From NCBI RefSeq assembly GCF_007018905.1, contig NZ_CP041402.1, positions 2,034,001 to 2,098,000 of the forward strand: a DNA stretch of 64,000 bases, read 5' to 3'. This DNA is from Tardiphaga sp. vice304. GTDB lineage: Bacteria > Pseudomonadota > Alphaproteobacteria > Rhizobiales > Xanthobacteraceae. The translations under genes were made by a program, and so were the position numbers. The notes under the pieces were generated by a model. It did not search any database. It was not told the origin of the DNA and was given only the letters and a program-made list of their open reading frames with translations. Shown here one piece after another: positions 1 through 7,705 of the stretch (positions are counted from its first letter, which is position 1; each line of letters starts with the position of its first letter).

Positions 1-2
1 AC

Positions 3-173
3 CGGTTCTGGCTGGTGCCGGCACTGGAAGCGTCCGGACACGGCGCCGCCGTCGGCTCCGACGTCTGGCGAAACAAATTGCGGAATCACGTGTTGAGCGA
101 ACAGGGTCTGGGCCTGCTCGTCCTGTTGAGCGTGAGCGTCCTCGGAACAATCCGGCCGGCAATCGGACAATGA
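3..173 (+). CDS. copD: CopD-family copper resistance protein, C-terminal end (cut by window edge)
   Basis: The frame is open from base 3 to TGA at 171-173 and gives 56 residues. It starts FWLVPALEASGHGAAVGSD and ends in the hydrophobic segment LGLLVLLSVSVLGTIRP. The arrangement of a short polar stretch, then a RN.V..E..LG..VL helix ending in G-T-x-x-P, is what I know from the C-terminus of CopD/YcnJ inner-membrane copper-import or copper-resistance proteins. The start lies outside the window. The downstream Cys-rich copper-binding relic and DUF305 gene fit a copper-handling cluster. Family assignment rests on recognition only. Confidence 0.6.
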   Translation, partial: RFWLVPALEASGHGAAVGSDVWRNKLRNHVLSEQGLGLLVLLSVSVLGTIRPAIGQ

Positions 174-223
174 CCGGCGAGAGCGGCTGCCGTCCCGGCG
201 GTCGGCAAGACAGGAGGATTGCC

Positions 224-561
224 ATGAGGATGAGCGCGCACATGCAGGAATGCATCGATCGCTGTCTGCGCTGCTATCAGACCTGCTTCAGAATGGCGAT
301 GAACCATTGCCTGGAGCGCGGCGGAAAGCACGTCGAGCCGAGACATTTCAGGCTCGTCACCGCTTGCGCACAGATAGGCAGATAGGCAGGACATAGGCGC
401 ATTCGATGCTGATGAATTCGCTCCATCACAAGCACCTCTGCCGCGAATGGGCAGAGATCTGCAACGAATGCGCCGCGGACTACCAACGCATCGGCGGCAT
501 GGAGGACTGCGTGAAGGCCTGCAGGGCCAGCGCCGAGAGTTGCCGCGCAATGGCGGCATAG
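224..561 (+). pseudogene. Broken four-helix-bundle Cys-rich copper-binding protein (Csp/DUF326-like)
   Basis: ATG 224 follows a good ribosome site (AGGAGG, 212-217). The frame reads MRMSAHMQECIDRCLRCYQT, the Cys-rich helix start of Csp/DUF326 copper-storage proteins, and stops near 385. The C-terminal half (CREWAEICNECA ... DCVKACRASAESC) continues in another frame to TAG at 559-561. The break is visible: an 8-bp unit, gataggca, is tandemly duplicated at about 373-388. Removing one copy restores the frame, but a TAG remains at 394-396 where the family usually has Ser, and the preceding helix has lost a Cys. The gene has therefore taken at least two hits. An intact protein would have been about 110 residues. 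Confidence 0.75.
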
Positions 562-621
562 AGAAAGCGAAACGAGCAGTTCCACTGCATCCGTATCAAC
601 AGAAATTAAGGAAGCAATGCG

Positions 622-1119
622 ATGAATATGAGCTATGCGCGCTTCGGCGCAATGATCGTCGTCTCCACGGTGGTGATGTTCGGCCTCATGTATCTCAACA
701 CATATGCGATCGACCACGTGTTCTTCAGCCAGACCCGGATGTGGATGGCCTTCGTGATGGGCGCAGTGATGGCGGCGATCATGCTTACCTTCATGATGAA
801 GATGTATCCGGACAAGCGGACCAATACCGGGATCTTCCTCGGCAGCGCGCTGATTTTCGTGGTCGCGTTGTGGCTGGTCCGCGGCCAGCAGACCGTCGAC
901 GATGTCTCCTACATGAAGGCAATGATTCCGCACCATTCGATCGCCATCATGACGAGCGAGCGCGCTCATATCCGCGATCCGCGCGTGCGCAAGCTCGCCG
1001 ACGGAATCATTGAGGCGCAGGTGAGGGAAATCGCTGAAATGAAGCAGCTGATCGCAGACCTTGGCCGCAACGCGCCGCCCGCCGGAGCGCCCGACCTGCC
1101 AGCGCGCTCTCCGAAATGA
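622..1119 (+). CDS. DUF305 membrane protein
   Basis: This 165-residue protein has three predicted membrane helices in the first 95 residues (about 7-29, 38-60 and 72-90). A C-terminal DUF305 segment follows, with the characteristic MIPHHSIAIMTSE motif (about 113-125) and a Lys/Glu-rich amphipathic helix. DUF305 proteins are ferritin-like helical domains often found with copper or heavy-metal genes. The PHH pair and nearby Met/Glu residues are the likely metal-facing positions, which is an inference. An AAGGAAG ribosome site lies about 9 bases before ATG 622. It is the only intact gene in the copper segment and follows the Csp-like relic by 60 bases. Confidence 0.8.
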   Translation: MNMSYARFGAMIVVSTVVMFGLMYLNTYAIDHVFFSQTRMWMAFVMGAVMAAIMLTFMMKMYPDKRTNTGIFLGSALIFVVALWLVRGQQTVDDVSYMKAMIPHHSIAIMTSERAHIRDPRVRKLADGIIEAQVREIAEMKQLIADLGRNAPPAGAPDLPARSPK

Positions 1120-1158
1120 GGGACATCGAAAACGTACTCCGGCGAACTGGCGGGATCG

Positions 1159-2333
1159 ATGACGCATGAGAATCCGCCTATCTCGGGGTCGAGACGCGAT
1201 CTGCGTCTCGACCTGTTCCGCGGACTGGCGAACTGGGCGATCTTCCTCGATCACATCCCGAACAACGCCGTGGCGTGGGTGACGACGAGGAATTACGGCT
1301 TCAGCGATGCCGCTGACATCTTCGTGTTCATTTCCGGATACACGGCTGCGTTCGTGTATGCGCGACGGATGGCAACGCAAGGCATTCTTGCCGGAACGGC
1401 GCTGCTGCTCCGTCGCGTTTGGCAATTGTACGTTGCGCACATCCTTCTTTTCGTGTTCTACGCGGTGGCGATCGGCTACGTCGCGCAGCGGGGACATTCC
1501 CATCTCCTGGACGAGTTCACGTCGCCGGACTGATCGAACACCCGATTGCGACCCTATCACAAGGACTCCTGTTGAAGTTCAAGCCGCTGAACCTCGATGT
1601 GCTGCCGCTGTACATCGTGATCATGGCCGGCTTCCCGCCGCTTCTCGTTCTGATGCGGCGGTCGCCGGATCTGGCGTTGGGAGCGTCGGCCGCCGTGTAC
1701 GTCCTAGCTCATCTTTTCGACTGGAACTTCACGGCTTACCCGTCGGGCGGCTGGTACTTCAACCCGTTCGCATGGCAGCTTCTGTTCACCATGGGTGCCT
1801 GGGCTGCGCTCGGTGGACGCGGTCGCGTTCAGGCGCTCGCGCGCTCCAACATCGTATTGGCCGCCAGCGTGGCGTTCGTCATCTTCGCGCTTGTCGTCAC
1901 CTCGGCGATCCGCTTCCATTCCAGGGATATCCTACCCGCCGCCTTGATCGATTTCTTCGATCCCAATGACAAGACCAACCTGGCTCCGTACCGGATCCTG
2001 CACTTGATGGCCCTCGCGTTCGTCGTCATCCGACTTTTGCCCCGGGACTGGCGGGGACTGCGATCCCTTGTGCTACGCCCGCTGATCGTCTGTGGACAAC
2101 GTTCGCTGGAAGTTTTCTGCGTGGGCATCTTTCTGTCGTTCGTCGGGCACTTCATCCTCGAGATGTACTCGAATGCCTTTATCACGCAGATCGCCGTAAG
2201 CGCGATCGGCATTGCGTTGATGATCGCAGTAGCTTTTTATCGGACCTGGTCGCGGACGCTGGATGCGCCTTCGGCCGTTGAAAAACATTTCGCTGCGGGT
2301 CGGCGGCCGGCGCAGCAGGGAGCGATCAAATGA
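1159..2333 (+). pseudogene. opgC: OpgC-domain membrane protein, frameshifted
   Basis: The first 120 codons (from ATG 1159: RDLRLDLFRGLANWAIFLDH) match the start of OpgC proteins, multi-helix acyltransferase-like membrane proteins that modify periplasmic glucans. The frame ends at TGA 1531-1533 right after DEFTSPD. The next frame continues the protein without loss (VAGLIEHPIATLSQGLLLKF) to TGA 2331-2333. The simplest explanation is loss of one A near 1519, since TTCAACGTC would restore the frame. Apart from this the gene looks full length, about 390 residues with about ten hydrophobic segments. A recent mutation or a base-call error are equally possible. The stop overlaps the next ATG (ATGA at 2330). 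Confidence 0.75.
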
Positions 2334-2635
2334 CGAGACGTTGGGTCACGGGCGTCGTCGCCATGTTGGTCGGTCTGGGCGGAGTGGTGCTTTATTTCGG
2401 CGCCGGTGCGTACGACATGGGAGCCGACGCGCCGCACTGGGACGTCACCCGGAGGGCCATCGAGATAGTCCGCGACCGCTCGATCGCCGCGCACACGAAG
2501 GACATTGAACTGCCCGGGCTTGAGGACAAGCAGCTCGTGTCGAAGGGGGCAGGGCAGTATGTGTTTCGACGTGGGGTCTGGACGCCGATCGGCGCCGGGG
2601 TCACCGTTCCCACATCAACAAAATCAAGACTTTAG
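2330..2635 (+). pseudogene. Membrane-anchored cytochrome c, 3' end lost
   Basis: ATG 2330 overlaps the opgC stop. The product begins with a Lys/Arg-flanked helix (VTGVVAMLVGLGGVVLYFG), then YDMGADAPHWDVTRRAIE and a segment ending GAGQY. This matches the N-terminus of small membrane-anchored c-type cytochromes, in which GA..Y is followed at once by the haem motif CxxCH. Here no CxxCH follows. After about base 2555 the frame runs into unrelated sequence (RRGVWTPIGAGVTVPT) and stops at 2635, just before IS256 debris. The gene has probably been cut by mobile-element activity and is non-functional. Confidence 0.55.
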
Positions 2636-2652
2636 ATCCGCGCGGGCAACAA

Positions 2653-2976
2653 TTAGGGGGTCAAAGTTCGATCAGCATTCACAAGCGCCTTCTCGGCCAT
2701 CCGGCGCGGCTCCAGAAAGCCCGGAAAATATGAGCCCTTGCGCAGCTTCGGGATCCGCAGCTCGACCGTGCCGGCCCGGGTCTCCCAGTCGCGTTCGCGG
2801 TAGCCGTTGCGCTGCACCAGCCGCTCCGCGCTCTTCTCGCCGTGGCCGGCACCGGTCAACGCGGCCACCTCCAGTTCCATCAGCCGCTCGGCGGCGAAGC
2901 CGATCATCTGGCGCAAAATATCCGCGTCGGGGGTCTTCTCCACGAGCGCACGAAGGTTCATCATCTCGCTGGTCAT
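2653..2976 (-). pseudogene. IS256-family transposase, N-terminal fragment
   Basis: It reads [20 protein letters not shown], then [20 protein letters not shown] and [14 protein letters not shown]. This is the conserved N-terminal part of IS256-family mutator transposases, which are normally about 400 residues. The match stops after MAEKAL and the frame ends eight codons later, so the DDE catalytic core is missing. The sequence beyond the break (GGGGTCAAAGTTCGATCAGC, about 2657-2676) resembles an IS terminal sequence. A nested insertion or deletion therefore probably removed the rest. It lies against the truncated cytochrome gene and is the likely agent of that truncation. Confidence 0.75.
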
Positions 2977-3300
2977 CGGTGGTTCCTCGGTTGCATTGCG
3001 TGTTGCAACCCGATCCTACCGGCGAACCGCCGGTGACCAACACATGCCGCTCGCTCGCTACAGCGCCATTTGAAAGCGCGCTTCGCGAGCGGCATAAGAT
3101 CAGAAACCTACACCACCACGCGGGACACGATCGACAGTCGTCACAGGCTTGATCGAATAACGCAGGTTTATTCGGCTTTTATGGTCGGGGATCAACGTTC
3201 GGGACGCAGGGGTCGCAGGTTCGCCGTTCGCTATTTTTTGCTCGCGCACTACGTTTATGCAGTATCGCGGGAGTTTTCACTTGTAGTGGTGGCCGGGGGC
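2977..3300. other. Intergenic, no gene; one tRNA-like fragment
   Basis: No open frame here has family-like sequence or a usable ribosome site. The left part is probably the outer end of the IS256 relic. The right part holds a tRNA-half-like string, annotated separately, just past the 3' end of the split integrase. Confidence 0.5.
3196..3223 (+). repeat. tRNA-half-like string, possible attachment-site remnant
   Basis: The 28 bases resemble the anticodon-stem to T-loop part of a proline-type tRNA (loop TTCGGGA, then GGGTCGCAGGTTCG). No partner half and no acceptor end are present, so this is not a tRNA gene. Its place about 80 bases past the 3' end of the first integrase suggests an attachment-site remnant. 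A second copy would be needed to confirm that. Confidence 0.3.
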
Positions 3301-4341
3301 CTAGCAAGTGGTAGGCTGAAGCTGCGATAAATAGTCGGACCACCACTGCATCATTTTCCGCCGGTCTGGCAGCCATTCAGCCGCATTGTAGGCGCGCCTT
3401 ACTTCGTTTCGTTCGACGTGCGCGAGCTGACGTTCAATCCAGTCACGATTAAACAAATTGCTTTCGTTCAAAATTGTGGAAGCCACACCGCGAAACCCGT
3501 GTGTTGTCGCGCGACCATGATAGCCCATCCTATAGAGAGCATAAAGCATGGTGTTGCTAGACATGCATCGCTCCTTGCCTGCTGATGGAAAGATATGGTC
3601 GCTCTTTCCCGCCAAGACGCGAAGTTCTTTTAGTAGTTGTACCGCTTGGGTGGACAACGGAACTATGTGCTCTAAGCGCATCTTCATTCTGTCAGCAGGG
3701 ATTCGCCATTGAGGTGATATTCCATTGAGGTCTTCGAGTTCATCCCATTTTCCCGCACGCAGCTCCGTTGTTCTGAGAAACGTTAGGGTCACCAACTTTA
3801 GCGCCAGCTTGGTCTGTAATTTGCCCCCATATGTCTGCAATTCTCGCAAGAATTTCGGAAGGTCGGCAGCTGGCATAGCCCTGTGGTGCTGCGGTTCGCC
3901 GGTCGCCCGTAATGCGTCTTTGAGATCAGCGGAGGGATCGCGTTTGGCTCGGCCTGTTACGATGGCAAACCGAAAAATCTGCCCCACTAGCTGCTTCAAT
4001 CGCCTGGCCGTTTCATTTACACCGCGTTTTTCGACTTTGCGGAGCATATCTAGTAGCTCGGGAGGCTCAAGTTCGGCGATTGGACGCCGGCCAATTTCTG
4101 GAAATACGTCCGCCTCCAGTCGGCGCAAGATCTGCCAAGCATAATAGGGAGTTCGCGCACTTTTCCAGTTTTCATGCCACTCACGTGCAACCGCTTCAAA
4201 GGTATTTTCACTGGCAATCCTTGCGGCTCGTTTCCGCTCCCTCTTCACCTGCGATGGATCAACACCGGAAGCCAAATTGCGCTTGGCTTCGTCGCGCGCC
4301 GCGCGAGCGTCCGTCAAGCTGACGGCGGGATAAACGCCTAA

Positions 4342-5276
4342 GAGTCTGACTCATAATGAATTCGTTTGATTTCAGGCTTTTGCAAGCCGTCTTATAAGGA
4401 CGCGAATGTGAGCGACGAACGCCCAGGCAACGGCGCTGGCGATTGTGGTCTCGAAGTCCTTTGCCAATCTGCGGCAGCGACCGAGCCATCCGAACGTTCG
4501 TTCGACGACCCATCGGCGCGGTAGGATTTCGAAGCCCTGCTCCCTGTCGGATCGTTTTATGATTTCTATCGTCCAATTGCCGATGCGCTTCAAAGCTTGA
4601 CGCAGCTTATCTCCGGCATAGCCACCATCGGCAAAAATATGGCGCAGCCACGGATAGCGATAACGTATCGAAGCAAGAACGCACGGGGCACCATCACGGT
4701 CCTGAATGCTGGCTTCGTGCACGACCAGCCCGACCAAGTTTCCTTGCGTGTCGGTGACGATGTGGCGCTTGCGGCCCTTGATTTTCTTACCTGCATCATA
4801 GCCCCGGGGGCCGCCGCTTTCCGTGGTTTTCACCGACTGGCTGTCAATCACTCCGGCCGTTGGGCTCGCCTCTCGGCCAGCCGCCTCGCGCGAGGCCATC
4901 ACGAGCGTGTAGTTCAGCGACGCAAACAGTCCGCCGCGCGACCACGCGTAGAAATAGCCCTGCACCGTCGAGTAGGGCGGGAAATCCTTGGGCAACTGCC
5001 GCCATTGGCAGCCGGTCGACGCAATATACAGGATCGCATCCATCACCGTTCGCATATCTGTCGCACGCGGGCGACCGAGCGCCGAAGCAGGCGGCAGAAG
5101 CGGCTCCATCACAAACCACTCGGCATCCGTCGTATCGCTTTCATATCGCAAGCTCGCCCGCCTATAGTGTCGGCGGGTGATTTCAGTCCAGACCATCGTG
5201 CTCTCCCTCGAATCTTCGCAAATCCGAAGGAATCACAACTGGCTGAAATCACTCAGCTTCTTTTTCAGTCAGCCTC
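4342..5276 (-). mobile_element. IS5-family insertion sequence, copy 1 (935 bp)
   Basis: The ends are imperfect inverted repeats, GAGTCTGACTCATAATGAA and GAGGCTGACTGAAAAAGAA, each read inward. The element is flanked by a 3-bp direct repeat TAA (4339-4341 and 5277-5279). The TNA-type 3-bp duplication, the size and the single transposase gene fit the IS1031/IS427 side of the IS5 family. It sits inside the integrase gene. Copy 2 at 18882-19816 has the same length and an identical deduced transposase, in the opposite orientation. Confidence 0.9.
4372..5196 (-). CDS. IS5-family transposase (copy 1)
   Basis: This 274-residue DDE transposase has a DUF4096-like N-terminus (DAEWFVMEPLLPPASALGRP). The catalytic residues appear in VIDSQSVKTTESGG (first Asp), IFADGGYAGDKL (second Asp) and VVERTFGWLGRCRRLAKDFE (Glu), in the usual IS5 order. 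It is complete, with its start near the right terminal repeat and its stop 30 bases from the left end. The protein is identical to the copy at 18962-19786, so both insertions are recent relative to the decay around them. Confidence 0.93.
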   Translation of the reverse strand: MVWTEITRRHYRRASLRYESDTTDAEWFVMEPLLPPASALGRPRATDMRTVMDAILYIASTGCQWRQLPKDFPPYSTVQGYFYAWSRGGLFASLNYTLVMASREAAGREASPTAGVIDSQSVKTTESGGPRGYDAGKKIKGRKRHIVTDTQGNLVGLVVHEASIQDRDGAPCVLASIRYRYPWLRHIFADGGYAGDKLRQALKRIGNWTIEIIKRSDREQGFEILPRRWVVERTFGWLGRCRRLAKDFETTIASAVAWAFVAHIRVLIRRLAKA

Positions 5277-5434
5277 TAAGGCAAGCGTCCGCTGTTTACT
5301 CTGCCATCGGTAAGCCAAGCGCCAGTACTTCGACCCGTTGGTGTTGACGAGAAGATGCAGTCCACCGACGTCCGAAAGCTTCTGCGACGTTGATTGCTCT
5401 TTCACATTTCTGCACTTTAGGTCGCTGAGAGGCA

Positions 5435-5485
5435 TGTTGGTATCTCGCCGTTAACGCCATTCGCATGCCAACAGATATACCAACA
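5435..5485. promoter_or_regulatory. Inverted repeat in front of the split integrase
   Basis: TGTTGGTAT (5435-5443) and its perfect complement ATACCAACA (5477-5485) lie immediately upstream of and partly over the integrase start. Such pairs next to P4-type integrases can be integrase arm sites or an operator. Which of these applies here is not known. Confidence 0.4.
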
Positions 5486-5619
5486 AATATCGTGGATGTC
5501 AGTCGCAGATTGTGGACGTAATCGGACGCTATTAATCGCAAAAATTACTGCAGCGCAGGGACCTTTTGGAATTTGTTGGATTTTCCTAGACGAACGCGTA
5601 CGTCCTTGGATGAGTGTCG

Positions 5620-5667
5620 TGGTGGGCCCGGCAGGACTCGAACCTGCAACCAGACCGTTATGAGCGG
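5620..5667 (-). repeat. Island attL: copy of the 3' half of tRNA-Ile2
   Basis: These 48 bases are identical to 28228-28275, the CCA end through the anticodon arm of the tRNA-Ile2 gene at the far end of the island. Identity stops sharply on both sides: after 5667 the base is C, against T in the tRNA, and before 5620 it is G against T. This is the usual footprint of integration into a tRNA 3' end. The island integrase stop codon is 37 bases away. Confidence 0.93.
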
Positions 5668-5704
5668 CAGACGACACCAGATCGTTCATCACGATGCCCC
5701 ATTT

Positions 5705-6907
5705 TTATTGAACCTTGATGGCGCTCGTGTTCGTTTTATCCTGCCGTTTCTGTGGCGAAGCTGAGGCGGTAGGTTTTGCCGTCATCTTCGCTACAGCATC
5801 CTTCAAATAATCTGGATGGTGATGACCGTAGACGCGAAGCAGAGTTTCGACCGACATCCCGAGATAGCCAGCAGCCTCCCAAGGAATGGTCCCGTTCTGC
5901 ATCAGCCATGTAGCTGCCGTGTGGCGTAAGGTGTGCGGGGAAGCATGCTCGATATGAGATAACAACACGGCTTTGGCAAATCCCGTCTTGACCGATTTGA
6001 CGGCCTCTCCGTGCCACTCCACGAAATGCGACCGGATGATGCCCTTGCGGTGCCATCGGCGCAGGTGAGCTAGCAGGCGCGGCGGGATAGGCATCGGCGT
6101 CTGGCGCTTGTTCGTCTCAGCAGCGCCTAGTGCGCGCCGGTAATACATTCCTCGATCAAGGTCTACAAATGACCGGCCTACGGCTGGGATTGGTGAAGCT
6201 GAAGCTATTGCACCGGCGCGGGTGCCGCTGTAGATGCCGATCACGATGAACCGTGCTACATGCCTTAGAGGTCTTTTGTCCGTGACGACCTTATGGCCCT
6301 TATTCGGTCCGCGATGAATTGTTTGAGTCTCACGAGCGCGCCAGCATGCCCATATTAGCCGGGCAGCCTCCGAACGAGTGAGCCAGCGGTCGCGGGGCTG
6401 GCCTTTTTTGGGCAAGACGACCCTGATAGTACCGCGATGCAAGCCCTCAAAGGTGTGGTGCCCGATAGCGGCCCGCAAGTCCTCCAGGTCACGGCGAGCG
6501 CCACCCCTGTTGCCCCGGTCGTGCGCATAGGCTCTACACGTTTCTCCGTTGACCGCAGAAAGCATCATCGCTTTCCAGAAATTGTTCAACCGCTCAATGC
6601 GTTTAAGAAATTTCGGAGCGTTGGGATTCTCGACGTAGAGGTCGGGCCGGTCATCGATGAAAATCGAGAGCACATCGGCAACCGGGATTTTGTCAATGTC
6701 CTGTTCTCTTCGCTCTGGTCTATATTTTAGAGCGATGTATTCTTTGAGGGCTTGCTCAGCCTTCGCAACTTCGCGCTCAGCGCATCCGGTGGCGCGATAG
6801 CTCGTTCCGTCTCGGATGACCCACGTAGGGTGGTGGGTAATCTTTCCGGCGCTGTCGCGTCGTGCTGGTCGAAGATGGAGCCGGGCACCTTTGCATTTAC
6901 GCGGCAT
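5705..6907 (-). CDS. int: Tyrosine site-specific integrase of the island
   Basis: This 400-residue integrase should catalyse recombination between the tRNA-Ile2 3' end and the island attachment site. The N-terminal 60 residues (RDSAGKITHHPTWVIRDGTS) resemble an arm-binding domain, followed by a helical core-binding region. Catalytic residues are visible at Arg in GIYSGTRAGAIASA, HTLRH, and a C-terminal GHHHPDY with the likely nucleophilic Tyr in RVYGHHHPDY. It ends in a low-complexity basic tail. The 3' end is 37 bases from attL. Its first 60 codons overlap the upstream Xis-like gene by 181 bases in another frame. I keep this start because the N-terminal residues look family-like. Confidence 0.88.
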   Translation of the reverse strand: MPRKCKGARLHLRPARRDSAGKITHHPTWVIRDGTSYRATGCAEREVAKAEQALKEYIALKYRPERREQDIDKIPVADVLSIFIDDRPDLYVENPNAPKFLKRIERLNNFWKAMMLSAVNGETCRAYAHDRGNRGGARRDLEDLRAAIGHHTFEGLHRGTIRVVLPKKGQPRDRWLTRSEAARLIWACWRARETQTIHRGPNKGHKVVTDKRPLRHVARFIVIGIYSGTRAGAIASASPIPAVGRSFVDLDRGMYYRRALGAAETNKRQTPMPIPPRLLAHLRRWHRKGIIRSHFVEWHGEAVKSVKTGFAKAVLLSHIEHASPHTLRHTAATWLMQNGTIPWEAAGYLGMSVETLLRVYGHHHPDYLKDAVAKMTAKPTASASPQKRQDKTNTSAIKVQ

Positions 6908-7113
6908 AGCTTACGCATCTCCTCAATAGCTGCGAGGGTGGTGAATTGTTTATTTGCCAGTATCTCAACCGTTAGACGCCCGCGCGCAATTTCACGACGG
7001 AGACCTGAAACGGTCATACCTCCAGCAGGAAACGCGAGGGTGACGGCTTCTGCAAGCCTCAACGGGGTATCAGGTCCGATTTGGGCGGGGGATAAAGCAC
7101 CCTTCGTGCGCAT
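6727..7113 (-). CDS. Small helix-turn-helix protein, possible excisionase/directionality factor
   Basis: A 128-residue basic protein. Residues about 15-65 (PLRLAEAVTLAFPAGGMTVS, then GLRREIARGRLTVEI) look like a MerR/AlpA-type winged helix in which a short motif chooses the recognition helix. The rest is a polar tail ending in a Lys/Ser stretch. Its start lies one base after the stop of the winged-helix gene, and its 3' end overlaps the integrase gene by 181 bases, so the three are one transcription unit. Small DNA-binding genes in this position often encode excisionases, which is inferred here from context. Confidence 0.65.
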   Translation of the reverse strand: MRTKGALSPAQIGPDTPLRLAEAVTLAFPAGGMTVSGLRREIARGRLTVEILANKQFTTLAAIEEMRKLCRVNAKVPGSIFDQHDATAPERLPTTLRGSSETERAIAPPDALSAKLRRLSKPSKNTSL

Positions 7114-7114
7114 C

Positions 7115-7606
7115 CTACGCTTGGCCTTTGTTGTCCGGCCGTCGCTCCCATTCGGCCATCATCAGCTTAAAGAGGCTGCCTAAATCGTGAGGCTCGAAGC
7201 CGCCACAGGGCTTTCCAGCAAGCGCACTCAGGACCTGTTCAACGCATTTTCGGCCTTTCTCCGTGAGGACGTATCCATCAGTTCGGCGGCCTTCGATGAA
7301 GTCGTCGGTTTCGATCAACCCGTAGCCTCCTTCGGCACTGCCCTTGCGGCCTCCGGCCGTAAGTGTTTCCAGCAAGCGGCTAGCGCCAGAGAGTGAGAGA
7401 TCGAGCCCCCTCGCCACATCTCGCAAGCGAGGTATTCGCAGGCTTTTTCGATCCGAGGTTTCGAGAGCAATGAATAACAGGACTTGGCAACCTGCTCCTG
7501 TGATCCTTGGCGCATATTTGCGGATAATTTGTTGCGCATCGAGAAAACGGCGGAGCGGTTCCGTTTGCTGGGCAATCGATAGAAGTGCGGCTTTGGCTTT
7601 GGTCAT
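7115..7606 (-). CDS. MarR-like winged-helix regulator
   Basis: A 163-residue protein. ATG 7606 is preferred because GGAGG lies six bases before it; a longer frame starts at 7651. The middle (RITGAGCQVLLFIALETS, RIPRLRDVARGLDLSLSGAS, RLLETLTAGG) has the helix-turn-helix spacing of MarR-type proteins, followed by a wing (GLIETDDFIEGRRTDGYVLT) and EKGRK, a common MarR ending. It is the first gene of the integrase operon and probably controls it and perhaps excision. No ligand site can be read from sequence. Confidence 0.72.
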   Translation of the reverse strand: MTKAKAALLSIAQQTEPLRRFLDAQQIIRKYAPRITGAGCQVLLFIALETSDRKSLRIPRLRDVARGLDLSLSGASRLLETLTAGGRKGSAEGGYGLIETDDFIEGRRTDGYVLTEKGRKCVEQVLSALAGKPCGGFEPHDLGSLFKLMMAEWERRPDNKGQA

Positions 7607-7705
7607 AGACATCCTCCAAGACGGATTGACAATAGAACTAGTTTCTCTCACTTGTCAACAATGCTAATTGCGTATATCACTTCGCGACCATGAAGTGGAT
7701 ATGTC

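Larger units (their letters stand above)
3301..5435 (-). pseudogene. P4-type tyrosine integrase split by an IS5-family element
   Basis: The 5' part starts at ATG 5435 (MPLSDLKCRN, then KLSDVGGLHLLVNTNGSKYW, the DUF4102 arm-binding domain) and runs for 53 codons to Leu53. The IS then intervenes (4342-5276). The gene resumes at 4341 with GVYPAVSLTDARAARDEAKR and continues to 3301. Removing the 935-bp IS and one copy of its TAA duplication leaves 1,197 bases, exactly 399 codons, with the frame unbroken. The catalytic set is visible: Arg in RTTELRAGKW, HGFR, and Tyr in RRAYNAAEWL. The enzyme would be an intact 398-residue site-specific recombinase without the IS. Its start lies 185 bases from the tRNA-derived attL of the neighbouring island. 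Confidence 0.9.

Noticed and set aside
3196..3223. tRNA gene
   Set aside because: Only the anticodon-stem to T-loop part is present, with no acceptor stem or D-arm, so at most an attachment remnant.
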